Assembly (NCBI RefSeq): GCF_020740535.1
Contig: NZ_CP082362.1
Location: 4,896,501-4,960,500 of the forward strand
Length of the DNA: 64,000 nt
Source of the DNA: Streptomyces profundus
GTDB lineage: Bacteria > Actinomycetota > Actinomycetes > Streptomycetales > Streptomycetaceae
Direction: 5' to 3'
Within the stretch, counting starts at the first letter, position 1, and the number at the start of each line of letters is the position of its first letter. The notes under the pieces are model-generated. The model did not search any database. It worked only from the letters and a program-made list of their open reading frames with translations, and was not told the origin of the DNA. Position numbers and translations under genes: made by a program. Below are positions 1 to 7,935 of the stretch, in pieces.

Positions 1-297
1 GGAGTCCGCGAGACCCGTCCGATGTACCTCGGTCGCGGCGGTCAACAGCCCGTCATACTCGGCGTGATGCCACATCGGCAGCCCCTCCCGATAGGCAGCG
101 GCCGGGATGACCACCTCGATCCGCCCGCCCCGGTCAAGGACCGCCCGAGCGAACCAGGCGTCCGGCCCGTCCGCGATACACGAGACGCCGGTCAGCTCAT
201 CGGGGGCGAACCGCGCCAGTTCCACGGCCAACGCCTCCCGCACCCGGGACGCGACATCCCGGGGCAGCCCTCGATGGCCGGTAATGCCTACGCGCAT
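1..297 (-). CDS. SLOG/Rossmann-like protein, partial (C-terminus outside window)
   Basis: Reverse-strand reading frame beginning at ATG 297 and running off the left edge. The first residues, MRVGITGHRGLP, followed by an IADGPDAWFARAVLD segment and a hydrophobic IEVVIPAAAY strand, look like the nucleotide-binding fold of SLOG/DprA-type or TIR-associated Rossmann proteins (GHR then a GADG-like turn). A Shine-Dalgarno-like AGGA lies about 7 bases upstream. It starts 9 bases after the stop of the XRE regulator gene, so both are probably one transcript. In actinomycetes such proteins often sit beside XRE regulators; ligand and role are unknown. Family call is from motif shape only. Confidence 0.6.
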   Translation of the reverse strand, partial: MRVGITGHRGLPRDVASRVREALAVELARFAPDELTGVSCIADGPDAWFARAVLDRGGRIEVVIPAAAYREGLPMWHHAEYDGLLTAATEVHRTGLADS

Positions 298-306
298 GAG
301 ATGTCC

Positions 307-1542
307 TCACAGATAGATGCCGTGCAGCCGATCGTCGAACTCCCGGACGACGCGTGGCGGCGTGGTAGGTGTGTAGGCCCGGCGCAACGCTCGGGCGCGG
401 TCGATGATTCGGCCGGAACGGTAGTGGAGCCCTGTATCCAGAGCACTGCGGGCGATCGTGAACGCGCCATCGATACGGCCGGCAGCCATATGCCCCTGCG
501 CGATGTCCAGTAGAATAAGCGCGCGTTGTTTCTCATGCCCGGAAGTCAGTACGTCACCCGCCCCCTCCTGAGCCGACGCGACCCACTCCGGCAAGCCGAG
601 TCGTGCGCCACAGGACAGGCGCGCGGCGGCGACCTTGGCATGGCTGAACGGAAAGACCCAAGGCCATGGTGGCGGCCCCTCGTCGCCCATGCGATCGGCG
701 GCCTGGTGCGCCATGCGCAACGCCCGGTCGGCCGCCGGGGCGCTCCCGACAGCGGCGTGAGCCAACGCCTCAATAGTCGCCAACCACGCCTGTGCGACGG
801 GTAGTTCGTCATCGACTTGCCGTCGCGCGGACGCGATCAGGTTCAACGCGCTGGGTCCGTTGCCCATGTGCGCTTCCAACTGGGCCAAGCTACCGATCTG
901 GTACGCCGACAGGAGGGGATCGGCGGAGCGGCGGGCTGCGGTGACCGAGGTGCCGTACCAGGTCCGGGCCGAACCGAGATCACCCATGTCCCAGGAGAGC
1001 CAGCCGGCGAGGCTCGCGGCTTCGCTACCCGCTGCGGCCAGTTGCCGCCGGTACACGTCGTCCTCGCAGCTCTGGGCGAGGTTCTGCACCAGCTGGAGAT
1101 GGGCCCGCACGGGCTCGATCAACTGACGTGCGGGGGTGGAAGCGTCCAGGCGTCGGTAAGCGGTGGTGGCCAGGCGAAGAGGCGTGGTTGCGTCATCCGA
1201 ATGTCCGCCGGGATTCGCGCTCGCGACTACGGGGGTCGTTGCCGCTGCGGCTGTCGCAGCGAGGAAGGCACGTCGTTCCATAGGTCCAGACGGTTGTACG
1301 TGGTCGGCGAGGCCGACGAGGTGCAGAGGAATCTGTAGGTGCCGGGCAGCCTTGGCCAGCACGGTCATGTCGTACGCCCCGGCTCCTCGCCCCTCCATCC
1401 GCGAGACAGCGGACTGACTGAGTCCGCATGCGACTCCGAATTGACGTTGCGTCAGCCGGGCGTTGATGCGGGCGAGTCGCACCACCCGCCCGTAGTCACC
1501 GCCGCGAGCCGCGGCCTGGATGGCTTTCGTGGACCAGTTCAT
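307..1542 (-). CDS. XRE-family regulator with C-terminal TPR-like helical domain
   Basis: 411-residue protein. Residues about 17-75 form a helix-turn-helix (LTQRQFGVACGLSQSAVSRME), followed by an Ala-rich stretch (about 90-105) and a long alpha-helical solenoid typical of TPR-type sensory domains in actinobacterial XRE regulators. ATG 1542 was chosen because the helix-turn-helix starts soon after it; longer in-frame extensions have no domain. It is divergent from the small-gene operon starting at 1733 and upstream of the SLOG-like gene. A perfect inverted repeat (1595-1613) lies in its upstream region and could be its own operator. The effector is not predictable. Confidence 0.85.
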   Translation of the reverse strand: MNWSTKAIQAAARGGDYGRVVRLARINARLTQRQFGVACGLSQSAVSRMEGRGAGAYDMTVLAKAARHLQIPLHLVGLADHVQPSGPMERRAFLAATAAAATTPVVASANPGGHSDDATTPLRLATTAYRRLDASTPARQLIEPVRAHLQLVQNLAQSCEDDVYRRQLAAAGSEAASLAGWLSWDMGDLGSARTWYGTSVTAARRSADPLLSAYQIGSLAQLEAHMGNGPSALNLIASARRQVDDELPVAQAWLATIEALAHAAVGSAPAADRALRMAHQAADRMGDEGPPPWPWVFPFSHAKVAAARLSCGARLGLPEWVASAQEGAGDVLTSGHEKQRALILLDIAQGHMAAGRIDGAFTIARSALDTGLHYRSGRIIDRARALRRAYTPTTPPRVVREFDDRLHGIYL

Positions 1543-1594
1543 AGGTGATTTCCCGTTGCATTGGTATCGCGCGCTGTCCAAAAACAGGCCCTGT

Positions 1595-1613
1595 CTATGC
1601 ATCTGACGCATAG
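1595..1613. promoter_or_regulatory. Inverted repeat CTATGC-N7-GCATAG in divergent promoter region
   Basis: Perfect 6-bp inverted repeat with a 7-bp spacer in the 190-bp gap between the XRE gene (start 1542) and the operon at 1733. Position and symmetry suit an XRE operator. The same CTATGC half-site occurs twice upstream of the other XRE locus near 63711. Function inferred. Confidence 0.45.
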
Positions 1614-1732
1614 GCGAATGCACGGCTCGGGTCAGTGCTGGCCCGGCCAGAGTGCCACGTTGTTCCCTCAGTCCACTACCCGTTGTCGATTTAGGAGGCA
1701 CACATCGTGACACGGGGTGGAAGGCGAGACGT

Positions 1733-1948
1733 ATGGCCAGCAGACGACAGGACGGATTGGTGATCGCCGATATGGCCGAATCACAGGAAGAGAACACCTC
1801 CTCCTCCGAGGCCGACGGGAGCGACGAGCGTCCGTCGTCAGAGGAGGGCCAGGAGACGACCCCGCTCGACCGGTTGCGAGCCCGGCTTCGGGCGAGGAAC
1901 GCGGCGAGCGAGGCCAACTACCGGATCAAGAGTGGGGGGTTGCCGTGA
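1733..1948 (+). CDS. Small acidic protein of unknown function
   Basis: 71-residue protein rich in Glu/Ser (ESQEENTSSSEADGSD) with a basic helix RLRARLRARNAA near the end. No family recognised. It overlaps the next gene by four bases (GTGA at 1945-1948), so it is likely the first gene of a translationally coupled set. ATG 1733 has a modest AAGGCGAG upstream. A stronger AGGAGG at 1694-1699 sits before GTG 1707, but that opens only an 18-codon frame. Start therefore uncertain (1733 or ATG 1772). Confidence 0.55.
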   Translation: MASRRQDGLVIADMAESQEENTSSSEADGSDERPSSEEGQETTPLDRLRARLRARNAASEANYRIKSGGLP

Positions 1949-2169
1949 CGTTGCGCGGTTGCCACTCGCCGGGACTCAGGCTCGTGCCGGACGACAGCGA
2001 AGCGACGTTGTTCGTCATGGAGTGCGTGACGTGTGGCTTCTTCGGGCCGAAGGGGCAGGACGTGGCGGACGGGGCGGAGTGGGCCGGGCAGCACCTGGCT
2101 CTGCATCCGGCGCACCTCGCGTATCGCGAACACATCACGCGGGCCTACCGGTTCGAGGCGGCGACGTGA
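1945..2169 (+). CDS. DUF7848-like small zinc-finger-type protein
   Basis: 74-residue product from GTG 1945, overlapping the preceding stop and followed by another GTGA overlap at 2166. It contains CVTCGFFG followed by WAGQHLALHPAHLAYREHITRAYR, i.e. a CxxC pair and a His pair in a spacing common to small Streptomyces proteins of the DUF7848 type. Probably binds one zinc. The next gene is a longer relative, suggesting tandem duplication. Biological role unknown. Confidence 0.7.
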   Translation: MTLRGCHSPGLRLVPDDSEATLFVMECVTCGFFGPKGQDVADGAEWAGQHLALHPAHLAYREHITRAYRFEAAT

Positions 2170-2537
2170 GCGGCGAGCCGATCATCAGGGGTGCGGACTG
2201 GGTGCTCACCGATGAGCTGGGACCCGGGGCGCCGGACGGGATCTATGCCGTGGAGTGCATGTCCTGCCCGGCGCGTTCGCCGCTGTTCGACGATGACGCG
2301 CACCCGGTTGCGGTGTGGGCCATCAACCACACCCAGGAGAACCCGCACCACGAGTTGTTTCTCGCGCGAGCGGAGAAGCACTGGCGGGTGGTCCGCCGTC
2401 GGCATGAGGACGAGAGCCCGGGGCCGGCGCCGCAGAAGCCGGTGGTCGCGTTTCTGGACCGGGCCTTCGGGCCCGCGTTCGTCGGGTTGATGTGCCTGTG
2501 CACCGCCCTGACCGGCTACCTCATCGCCCTCAACTGA
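2166..2537 (+). CDS. DUF7848-like protein with C-terminal membrane helix
   Basis: 123-residue protein starting at GTG 2166 within the GTGA overlap with the previous gene. It has CMSCPARS and WAINHTQENPHHELF, the same CxxC...HxxxxxxHH arrangement as its upstream neighbour. It adds a C-terminal hydrophobic segment (AFGPAFVGLMCLCTALTGYLIAL) that reads as one transmembrane helix, so the zinc-finger-like domain is probably membrane-anchored on the cytoplasmic side. Function unknown. Confidence 0.7.
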   Translation: MSGEPIIRGADWVLTDELGPGAPDGIYAVECMSCPARSPLFDDDAHPVAVWAINHTQENPHHELFLARAEKHWRVVRRRHEDESPGPAPQKPVVAFLDRAFGPAFVGLMCLCTALTGYLIALN

Positions 2538-2559
2538 GCAGCAAGGACAACCCCCTTTC

Positions 2560-2976
2560 GTGAACATGACTTTCCTGGTGCTGGCCACTACCCGCGACGG
2601 CCACCTCCTCATGGTGCAGGGGCGCGACGGCTGGACGCTGCCCAACGGCGCGGTCCCGCACGGCAGTTGTCCCGTCCTCACCGCACGACAGGCGCTCATG
2701 GACACCACCGGCTACGACCGGGGGGTGACCGACGCCTACGCCATCAGCGTCAGCACCGAACCCACCGTCTCCCTCACCTACGTACTCGACGGCGGGCACA
2801 CCCCCACCATCCCCGCCGGCGCGCACAAGCACCTCCCCGCGAACGCCGGCTGGCTCCCGCTACGCGAACTCCACGAACCACCCCCGATCGTCCGATACGC
2901 CCTCACCGCCGCCGCACAGCGGCGACGTATCCCCGTCCTCGTCAACGGCGAACGCCCCGACGCCGCCTACACCTGA
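2560..2976 (+). CDS. Degenerate Nudix-like protein
   Basis: 138-residue protein from GTG 2560 (ATG 2566 also possible). The layout resembles Nudix hydrolases: a strand (FLVLATTRDGHLLMVQ), GWTLPNGAVPHG, then a helix and a WLPLREL segment. The Nudix box is badly eroded, however: in GAVPHGSCPVLTARQALMDT only the Gly and one Arg of the G-x5-E-x7-REUxEExGU pattern remain, and the metal-binding glutamates are absent. It is therefore probably not a pyrophosphatase but a Nudix-fold binding protein. It is followed after 22 bases by a second protein of the same shape. Confidence 0.6.
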   Translation: MNMTFLVLATTRDGHLLMVQGRDGWTLPNGAVPHGSCPVLTARQALMDTTGYDRGVTDAYAISVSTEPTVSLTYVLDGGHTPTIPAGAHKHLPANAGWLPLRELHEPPPIVRYALTAAAQRRRIPVLVNGERPDAAYT

Positions 2977-2998
2977 ACGACAACAGAAGGAACCGAAC

Positions 2999-3370
2999 AT
3001 GTCCCAGCAGGTCATCGTCCTCGTCATCACGCGCAACGGATACGTCCTCCTCCACCGCGACCAACTGCCGCAGGCAACCGTCCCCAACCACGGCGACCTG
3101 GCCCTCACCGGCAGGCTCACCCTCGCCCGCCAGACCGGGCACCTCGCCGACATCACCCGCGCCTGGACCGTCCGCTCCATCGGCCCGGACAACGACGGCG
3201 AACTCTGGGTGCTCGACGGCGGCGTCCACGACACCGTCCCCGACGCCACCGAGGACACCCACCCGCACGCCCGCTGGGCCCCCATCACCACCCTCGGCGA
3301 GAACCAGGCCATCCAGGAAGCCCTGGAAGCCGTCGACGCCGGCATCAGCATCCAACTCGCCACCGACTGA
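2999..3370 (+). CDS. Second degenerate Nudix-like protein
   Basis: 123-residue protein from ATG 2999 with a GAAGGAAC ribosome-binding region. It repeats the order seen in its upstream neighbour (VLVITRNGYVLLHRD ... VPNHGDLALTGRL ... WVLDGG ... ARWAPITTL), again without the Nudix-box glutamates. The two genes look like an old tandem duplication. Last gene of the accessory operon that begins at 1733. Confidence 0.55.
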   Translation: MSQQVIVLVITRNGYVLLHRDQLPQATVPNHGDLALTGRLTLARQTGHLADITRAWTVRSIGPDNDGELWVLDGGVHDTVPDATEDTHPHARWAPITTLGENQAIQEALEAVDAGISIQLATD

Positions 3371-3504
3371 GGACATCGGGGGCCGGGATGCCGCCGCGTG
3401 GCGAGCGTGAAGCAGAGCTTAACGCCAGCCCTCGAATCATTCGCTTGTCCTGTAGGCCACGTCGGGTGAGGGTGGGGGCATCGCCGGGACGAGGGGGAGA
3501 GACC

Positions 3505-4404
3505 GTGAAGCCGTGGATACGGGTGGGGGCGCTGGCCCTGCTCTGGGGGTCGACGTTTCTGTGGACCGAACTCGCGCTGCGGGACTTCCCGCCGGCCCAG
3601 GTCACCTTCGTCCGCAGCGCCCTGGGCGCGCTGGTGTTGACGGCGGCCTGCCTCGCCGGCGGGCATCGGCTGCCACGGGACCGGTCGATCTGGCGGCATG
3701 TCGTGGTCGCCGCGTTCCTCTGCAACGCCCTGCCGTTCCTGCTCTTCAGCCTGGGGCAGCAGCATGTCGACTCGGGACTGGCCGGCGTCCTCAACGCGAC
3801 CACGCCGCTCTGGGCGTTTGTCATCGCCCTCGCGCTCGGCGCGGAACGCGGCGGTCTGCCGGCCAGGCTCGGCGGGCTGCTGCTCGGCTTCGCCGGCACG
3901 ACGCTGATCTTCGCGCCCTGGCGGCAGGCCGGTTCCGCCGGCTGGGGCGCGCTGGCGATCCTGGTCGCGGCGGCGAGCTACGCCGTCGCGTTCGCCTACC
4001 TGGGGCGCCATCTGGTCGGCCGGGGTATCCCCACCATCGTTCTCTCGTCCAGCCAACTGATCGCCGCCACCGGCTGGACCGCGCTCGCGCTGCCCGCCGG
4101 CGGGCTGGTGCTGCCGCGCCCCGGCTCCACCGCGCTGCTCGCGCTCGTGGTCCTCGGGGTCCTCACCACCGGGGTGACGTTCCATCTGACGTACCGGATC
4201 ATCGCCGACGAGGGTGCCGTCAACGCGGCGACCGTCGGCTATCTGCTGCCGCCGGTCTCGGTGGCGCTCGGCGCGCTGGTGCTCGGCGAGCGCCCGGGGC
4301 CGCTGGTGCTCGCGGGGATGGTCGCCGTCCTGGTCGGCGTCGCGCTGACCAGGCGCCGGGCGTCGGTGCCTGCGCCCGTGGCCCCGGTGGAGTCGGCCCG
4401 GTGA
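3505..4404 (+). CDS. EamA/DMT-family transporter
   Basis: 299-residue integral membrane protein with about ten predicted hydrophobic helices in two similar halves, the EamA arrangement (N-terminal LALLWGSTFLWTELALRDFPP; second half ASYAVAFAYLGRHLVG and GYLLPPVSVALGALVLGERP). Expected role is export of a small metabolite; substrate not predictable. GTG 3505 is preceded by GGGGGAGA. Its stop overlaps the next transporter gene (GTGA, 4401-4404), so the two exporters are co-translated. Confidence 0.9.
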   Translation: MKPWIRVGALALLWGSTFLWTELALRDFPPAQVTFVRSALGALVLTAACLAGGHRLPRDRSIWRHVVVAAFLCNALPFLLFSLGQQHVDSGLAGVLNATTPLWAFVIALALGAERGGLPARLGGLLLGFAGTTLIFAPWRQAGSAGWGALAILVAAASYAVAFAYLGRHLVGRGIPTIVLSSSQLIAATGWTALALPAGGLVLPRPGSTALLALVVLGVLTTGVTFHLTYRIIADEGAVNAATVGYLLPPVSVALGALVLGERPGPLVLAGMVAVLVGVALTRRRASVPAPVAPVESAR

Positions 4405-5636
4405 GGTCCGCCTCGCCGTGGCGGGTGGCCGACTTCCGTCGGCTGATCACCGCCATCACGTTGAGCCAACTCGCCACCAACGCCGCCTATGTCGGCGTCC
4501 CGCTGCTCGCCGTGCTGGCGCTGGACGCGGGCCCTGGGCAGGTCGGCGCGCTCGCGGCGCTGAGCACGACGGCGTTCCTCGTCATCGGACTGCCGGCGGG
4601 CGCCTGGGTCGACCGGATGCGGCATCGCGCGGTGCTGATCGGCGCGGAACTCGTCCGCGCGGCGGCGTTCGCCTCGGTGCCGCTGGCCTGGTGGGCGGAC
4701 GCGCTGACCCTGGCGCAGCTGTACGCCGTGGTGCTGCTGGCCGGCTGCGCCACCGTCTTCGCCGACGTCGGGGCCCAGAGCGTGCTGCCCAGGATGGTGA
4801 GCCCGGAGGCGCTGGTTCCGGCCAACGCCGCCGTGGTCAGCCTGATCGCCGCCGGCAACGTGGCCGGCCGGGGCGTCGGCGGCGCGCTGGTCCAACTGCT
4901 CACCGCGCCCGTGGCGCTGGCCTGCACCGCGCTCGGCTATCTGGCCTCGGCCCTGCGGCTGACCGGTCTCCGCCGCGCCCCGGCGCCGCCAGCGCCCGCG
5001 CCCGGCATCCGGCTGCGCGCCCAGATCGCCGAGGGCACCCGTCATGTCCTGGGCAACGCGGAGCTGCGCGCCCTCGCGCTGACCGCCGCGTTGAGCAATC
5101 TCGGCGCACAGATGGTGAACACCATGCTGCCGATCGTCTTCGTTCAGGAACTCGGCCTGTCGGCTGGCGCGTTGGGCCTCTTCTGGGCGGCGGGCGGCAT
5201 CGGTCTGCTGCTGGGCGCCCGCTGTGCGGGCTCGGCCGCCGTCCGGCTCGGGCATGGCCGCACCCTCGCGCTGGCCGGGGTCTGCCTGGGTCCTGCGGCG
5301 CTGCTCGTGCCGCTCGTCGGCGACGGCGTCCGGCTGTGGATCGCGGGCGCCGGTTGGCTTGTCGCCATGTTCAAGATCGGCATGGACAACGTGCTCGGTG
5401 TCAGCCTCCGCCAGCGCATGACGCCGCCCCCGCTGCTGGGGCGGATGAACGCCACCTTCCGGTTTCTGCTGACGGGGGCCCTTGCCGTGGGCGCCGCCGT
5501 GGCGGGGCTGCTCGGCGGGGTCGCGGGCGTGCGCCTCACGGTGTGGACGGGCGCCGCGATCGTCACCCTGGCGTTTCTGCCGGTCTTCCTCTCCCCGGTC
5601 CGCCGCCGAAGGGAGCTGCCGCCGCAGGCGGGGTGA
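4401..5636 (+). CDS. MFS transporter
   Basis: 411-residue major facilitator with 11-12 hydrophobic segments. The loop after helix 2 carries GLPAGAWVDRMRHR, the MFS signature between helices 2 and 3. The protein resembles the enterobactin-exporter-like MFS_3 group. GTG 4401 overlaps the EamA stop. Likely drug or metabolite efflux; substrate unknown. An iron box lies just downstream, before the next gene, so iron control probably does not extend to this gene. Confidence 0.88.
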   Translation: MRSASPWRVADFRRLITAITLSQLATNAAYVGVPLLAVLALDAGPGQVGALAALSTTAFLVIGLPAGAWVDRMRHRAVLIGAELVRAAAFASVPLAWWADALTLAQLYAVVLLAGCATVFADVGAQSVLPRMVSPEALVPANAAVVSLIAAGNVAGRGVGGALVQLLTAPVALACTALGYLASALRLTGLRRAPAPPAPAPGIRLRAQIAEGTRHVLGNAELRALALTAALSNLGAQMVNTMLPIVFVQELGLSAGALGLFWAAGGIGLLLGARCAGSAAVRLGHGRTLALAGVCLGPAALLVPLVGDGVRLWIAGAGWLVAMFKIGMDNVLGVSLRQRMTPPPLLGRMNATFRFLLTGALAVGAAVAGLLGGVAGVRLTVWTGAAIVTLAFLPVFLSPVRRRRELPPQAG

Positions 5637-5660
5637 ACCAGCGCGCCGGACCCTCTTGAG

Positions 5661-5679
5661 TTAGGTAAGGCTAACCTCA
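5661..5679. promoter_or_regulatory. Iron box (DmdR/IdeR operator)
   Basis: TTAGGTAAGGCTAACCTCA matches the 19-bp actinobacterial iron box in 16 positions and is largely palindromic. It lies 86 bases before the chosen start of the ABC ATPase, where an overlapping promoter would be repressed by Fe(II)-DmdR/IdeR. This is direct evidence for iron-responsive control of the downstream gene. Confidence 0.85.
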
Positions 5680-5764
5680 ATAATGGGACCTCTCGTTGGC
5701 TGATCCGAGCGAACAGGAGTCTCCTTGTGGCGCTTTGCCGGGTGAACGTCGGAAGGCGCCGCCG

Positions 5765-6460
5765 GTGACCGCTCTGTCCGTCAGGGGGCTGACCATGGCC
5801 TACGGCCGGGGCGAGCCCGTGCTCAGCGGGCTCGATCTGGAGGTCGCCGGCGGCGAACTGACCGCCGTGCTGGGCGCGCCCGGCTGCGGCAAGACGACCC
5901 TGCTGCGGATCATCGCCGGCTTTCTGACGCCCACCGGCGGGACGGTCACCGCGAACGGCCGCACTCTGTCCGGCCCTGGGGTGCGGGTGCCGCCGGAGAA
6001 ACGTGGCATCGGCATCGTCGCCCAGGAGGGCGCGCTCTTTCCCCATCTGAGCGTCGAGCGCAATATCGCCTTCGGCCTGAGCCGGGTCAAGCGCGTCGAC
6101 CGTCGGGCGCGGATCGAGGAGTCGCTGGCCCTGGTCGGCCTGGACGGGTTCGGTGGGCGCATGCCCTATGAGCTGTCCGGCGGTCAGCGCCAACGCGTCG
6201 CCCTGGCCCGCGTGTTGGTGCCGCACCCGGCGCTGGTGCTGCTGGACGAGCCGTTCGACGCGGTGGACAGCACCCTGCGGGTGGGGCTGCGGAACGATGT
6301 CCGCCGGGCCCTGGCGGCGATGGGCAGCACCGCGATCCTGGTGACGCACGACCCGGAGGAGGCGGTCTCGGTCGCCGACCGGGTGGCGGTGCTGAGCGAG
6401 GGACGGGTGCTGCGGCACGACATCCCCCGCCGGCCCTCCCGCCGGCCGGTCGGACGATAG
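5765..6460 (+). CDS. Iron-regulated ABC transporter ATP-binding protein (FbpC-like)
   Basis: 231-residue ATPase with Walker A GAPGCGKT (37-44), Q-loop Q87, signature LSGGQ (137-141), Walker B VLLDEP (158-163) and switch His195. It most resembles ferric-iron/polyamine importer ATPases. GTG 5765 is preceded by GGAAGG; a TTG at 5696 would sit almost on the iron box. It is shorter than usual FbpC proteins (about 350 residues) because the C-terminal TOBE domain is missing, and no permease or binding-protein genes adjoin it, so it must act with distant partners or be a remnant. The iron box supports a role in iron uptake. Confidence 0.8.
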   Translation: MTALSVRGLTMAYGRGEPVLSGLDLEVAGGELTAVLGAPGCGKTTLLRIIAGFLTPTGGTVTANGRTLSGPGVRVPPEKRGIGIVAQEGALFPHLSVERNIAFGLSRVKRVDRRARIEESLALVGLDGFGGRMPYELSGGQRQRVALARVLVPHPALVLLDEPFDAVDSTLRVGLRNDVRRALAAMGSTAILVTHDPEEAVSVADRVAVLSEGRVLRHDIPRRPSRRPVGR

Positions 6461-6476
6461 CGGCGTGAGCGCCGGC

Positions 6477-6508
6477 GCCGTGACCGGCCGGGACGGGGCG
6501 GTCACGGC
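6477..6508. terminator. Hairpin between convergent genes
   Basis: GCCGTGACC (6477-6485) pairs with GGTCACGGC (6500-6508) around a 14-base loop, between the ATPase and the convergent carboxypeptidase. It is followed by two 21-bp direct repeats (6500-6520 and 6521-6541). Likely a bidirectional terminator; no U-tract. Confidence 0.5.
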
Positions 6509-6541
6509 ACCGGTCCGGTGGTCACGGTACCGGTCGGGTGG

Positions 6542-7855
6542 TCAGCTCGCGCAGTACTCCGCCTCCAGGCCCGCGGCCCGGTAGGCGCAGTCCGCGTAGT
6601 CGAGCAGCGTCAGCACGGCCTCCCGGTTGCGGCTGGTCTCCCGGTCGATCACGCTGCCCGGCGGGTAGAAGCCGCCGCCCGCCTGGGACGTCGGGTACAT
6701 CTCGAAGGTGAACGAGAAGATCCCCTGGTCCGCCCAGAGCCAGTCGTTGATCGAGCCGTCGGTGATGTAGAGGTCGCTCGACTGCTGCGGGGTGTAGCCG
6801 TTGGTGTCGGCCATCGCCGTGCCGAGCGCCTCGAACGTCGCCGCGTCGTCGGCGGTGAGCCCTGGCGCGGTGTCGGCGTAGGTGTAGCCGTACGGCCACA
6901 GCACCAGCTCACCGTAGGTGTGGAAGTCGATATGCGCGGTGATCTGCTGCTCGCCGCCGACCACCCGGCCGCGCGCGAAGTCGGCGACGACGGCCGTCTC
7001 GGGGCCCGACTCCGGGCCCGAGCCACGGTAGGTGTCGCTGCTCGGCGAGCCGGACGAGCCGCCGCAGCAGCCCCACTCGTACGCCCAGTTCCGGTTCAGG
7101 TCGGTGCCGATGGCGGACGAGCCGGCGTTGGGCTGCCGGTTCTTGCGCCAGCTGCGGAAGGAGCCGGACTCCTGGTCGTAGATCTTGCCGTCCGGGTTCA
7201 CCGAGGGGATCACCCACAGCTCGCGGCTGTCGAGGAGGGCGGTGATCTCGGGGTCGGTGCCGTACTGCGAGGTCAGCTCACCGAGGGTGTAGAGGGCCAT
7301 CTCGACGGTGAGGTGTTCGCGGGCGTGCTGGTTGGCGGTGAGCAGCACCTCGGGCTCGTCCTCGTCGACGGCCACGTTCGCGCTGACCTTGACGGCGACG
7401 ATGTCGCGGCCCTCGTAGGACTCGCCGATCACCTGGCTGCTGACCAGGTCCGGGTGGGCGGCCTCCAGCTGGGCGACGTCGGCCAGTGCCTCGGCGTAGG
7501 TGTGGTAGTCCTCCGGGGCCGCGACGCGGATCTCGCCGTCGCCGCGCTCGGTGGGCGCGGTGAGGGCCGTCAGCCGGTAGCCGAGGTCGGCCAGCCGGTC
7601 GGCGTGGGCCTGGTCGGTGGTGATGACGACGGACGAGGCGCGGACCTCGTCGATCGCGGTGCCGGTGCGGGCCAGGTCCGTCCGCTCCACGGCGGTGGCC
7701 ACGCCGTCGACCTCGTACTGTCGGACGGTGGCCGCCGTCGGCTCCGTTTCGTCCGTGGCCGCGCTGGCCAGGGCGCCGCCGGAGGCGAGGGCCAGGGTGA
7801 GGGTGAGAACGGTCGCGGCGATGGCGGTCCGCCTGCCGCGCGGGAATCTGCGCAT
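6542..7855 (-). CDS. Secreted M14 zinc carboxypeptidase
   Basis: 437 residues with a signal peptide ([20 protein letters not shown], cleaved near residue 32), an N-terminal propeptide-like region (about 35-115) and an M14 peptidase domain. Zinc ligands are H177 and E180 (NQHAREH) and H312 (DFHTYGE); E385 (SFTFEMYP) is the catalytic base. Removes C-terminal residues from extracellular peptides; the family in Streptomyces includes carboxypeptidase T/SG-like enzymes. ATG 7855 places the basic signal-peptide start correctly. Monocistronic, convergent with the ATPase gene. Confidence 0.92.
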   Translation of the reverse strand: MRRFPRGRRTAIAATVLTLTLALASGGALASAATDETEPTAATVRQYEVDGVATAVERTDLARTGTAIDEVRASSVVITTDQAHADRLADLGYRLTALTAPTERGDGEIRVAAPEDYHTYAEALADVAQLEAAHPDLVSSQVIGESYEGRDIVAVKVSANVAVDEDEPEVLLTANQHAREHLTVEMALYTLGELTSQYGTDPEITALLDSRELWVIPSVNPDGKIYDQESGSFRSWRKNRQPNAGSSAIGTDLNRNWAYEWGCCGGSSGSPSSDTYRGSGPESGPETAVVADFARGRVVGGEQQITAHIDFHTYGELVLWPYGYTYADTAPGLTADDAATFEALGTAMADTNGYTPQQSSDLYITDGSINDWLWADQGIFSFTFEMYPTSQAGGGFYPPGSVIDRETSRNREAVLTLLDYADCAYRAAGLEAEYCAS

Positions 7856-7935
7856 GCGCGTCTCCAGAGTGGGGTGGCGCCATGATCGCGAGAATGGCAT
7901 GCGCAGGTCAATATGGTCGACGCGGAGTGATCGTG

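Noticed and set aside
1707..1763. 18-codon leader peptide with strong AGGAGG
   Set aside because: Good ribosome-binding site, but the peptide has no regulatory features; only mentioned with the gene at 1733.
5696..5764. TTG 5696 as start of the iron-regulated ATPase
   Set aside because: It would put the start 17 bases from the iron box, the extension is not domain-like, and GTG 5765 has a much better ribosome-binding site.
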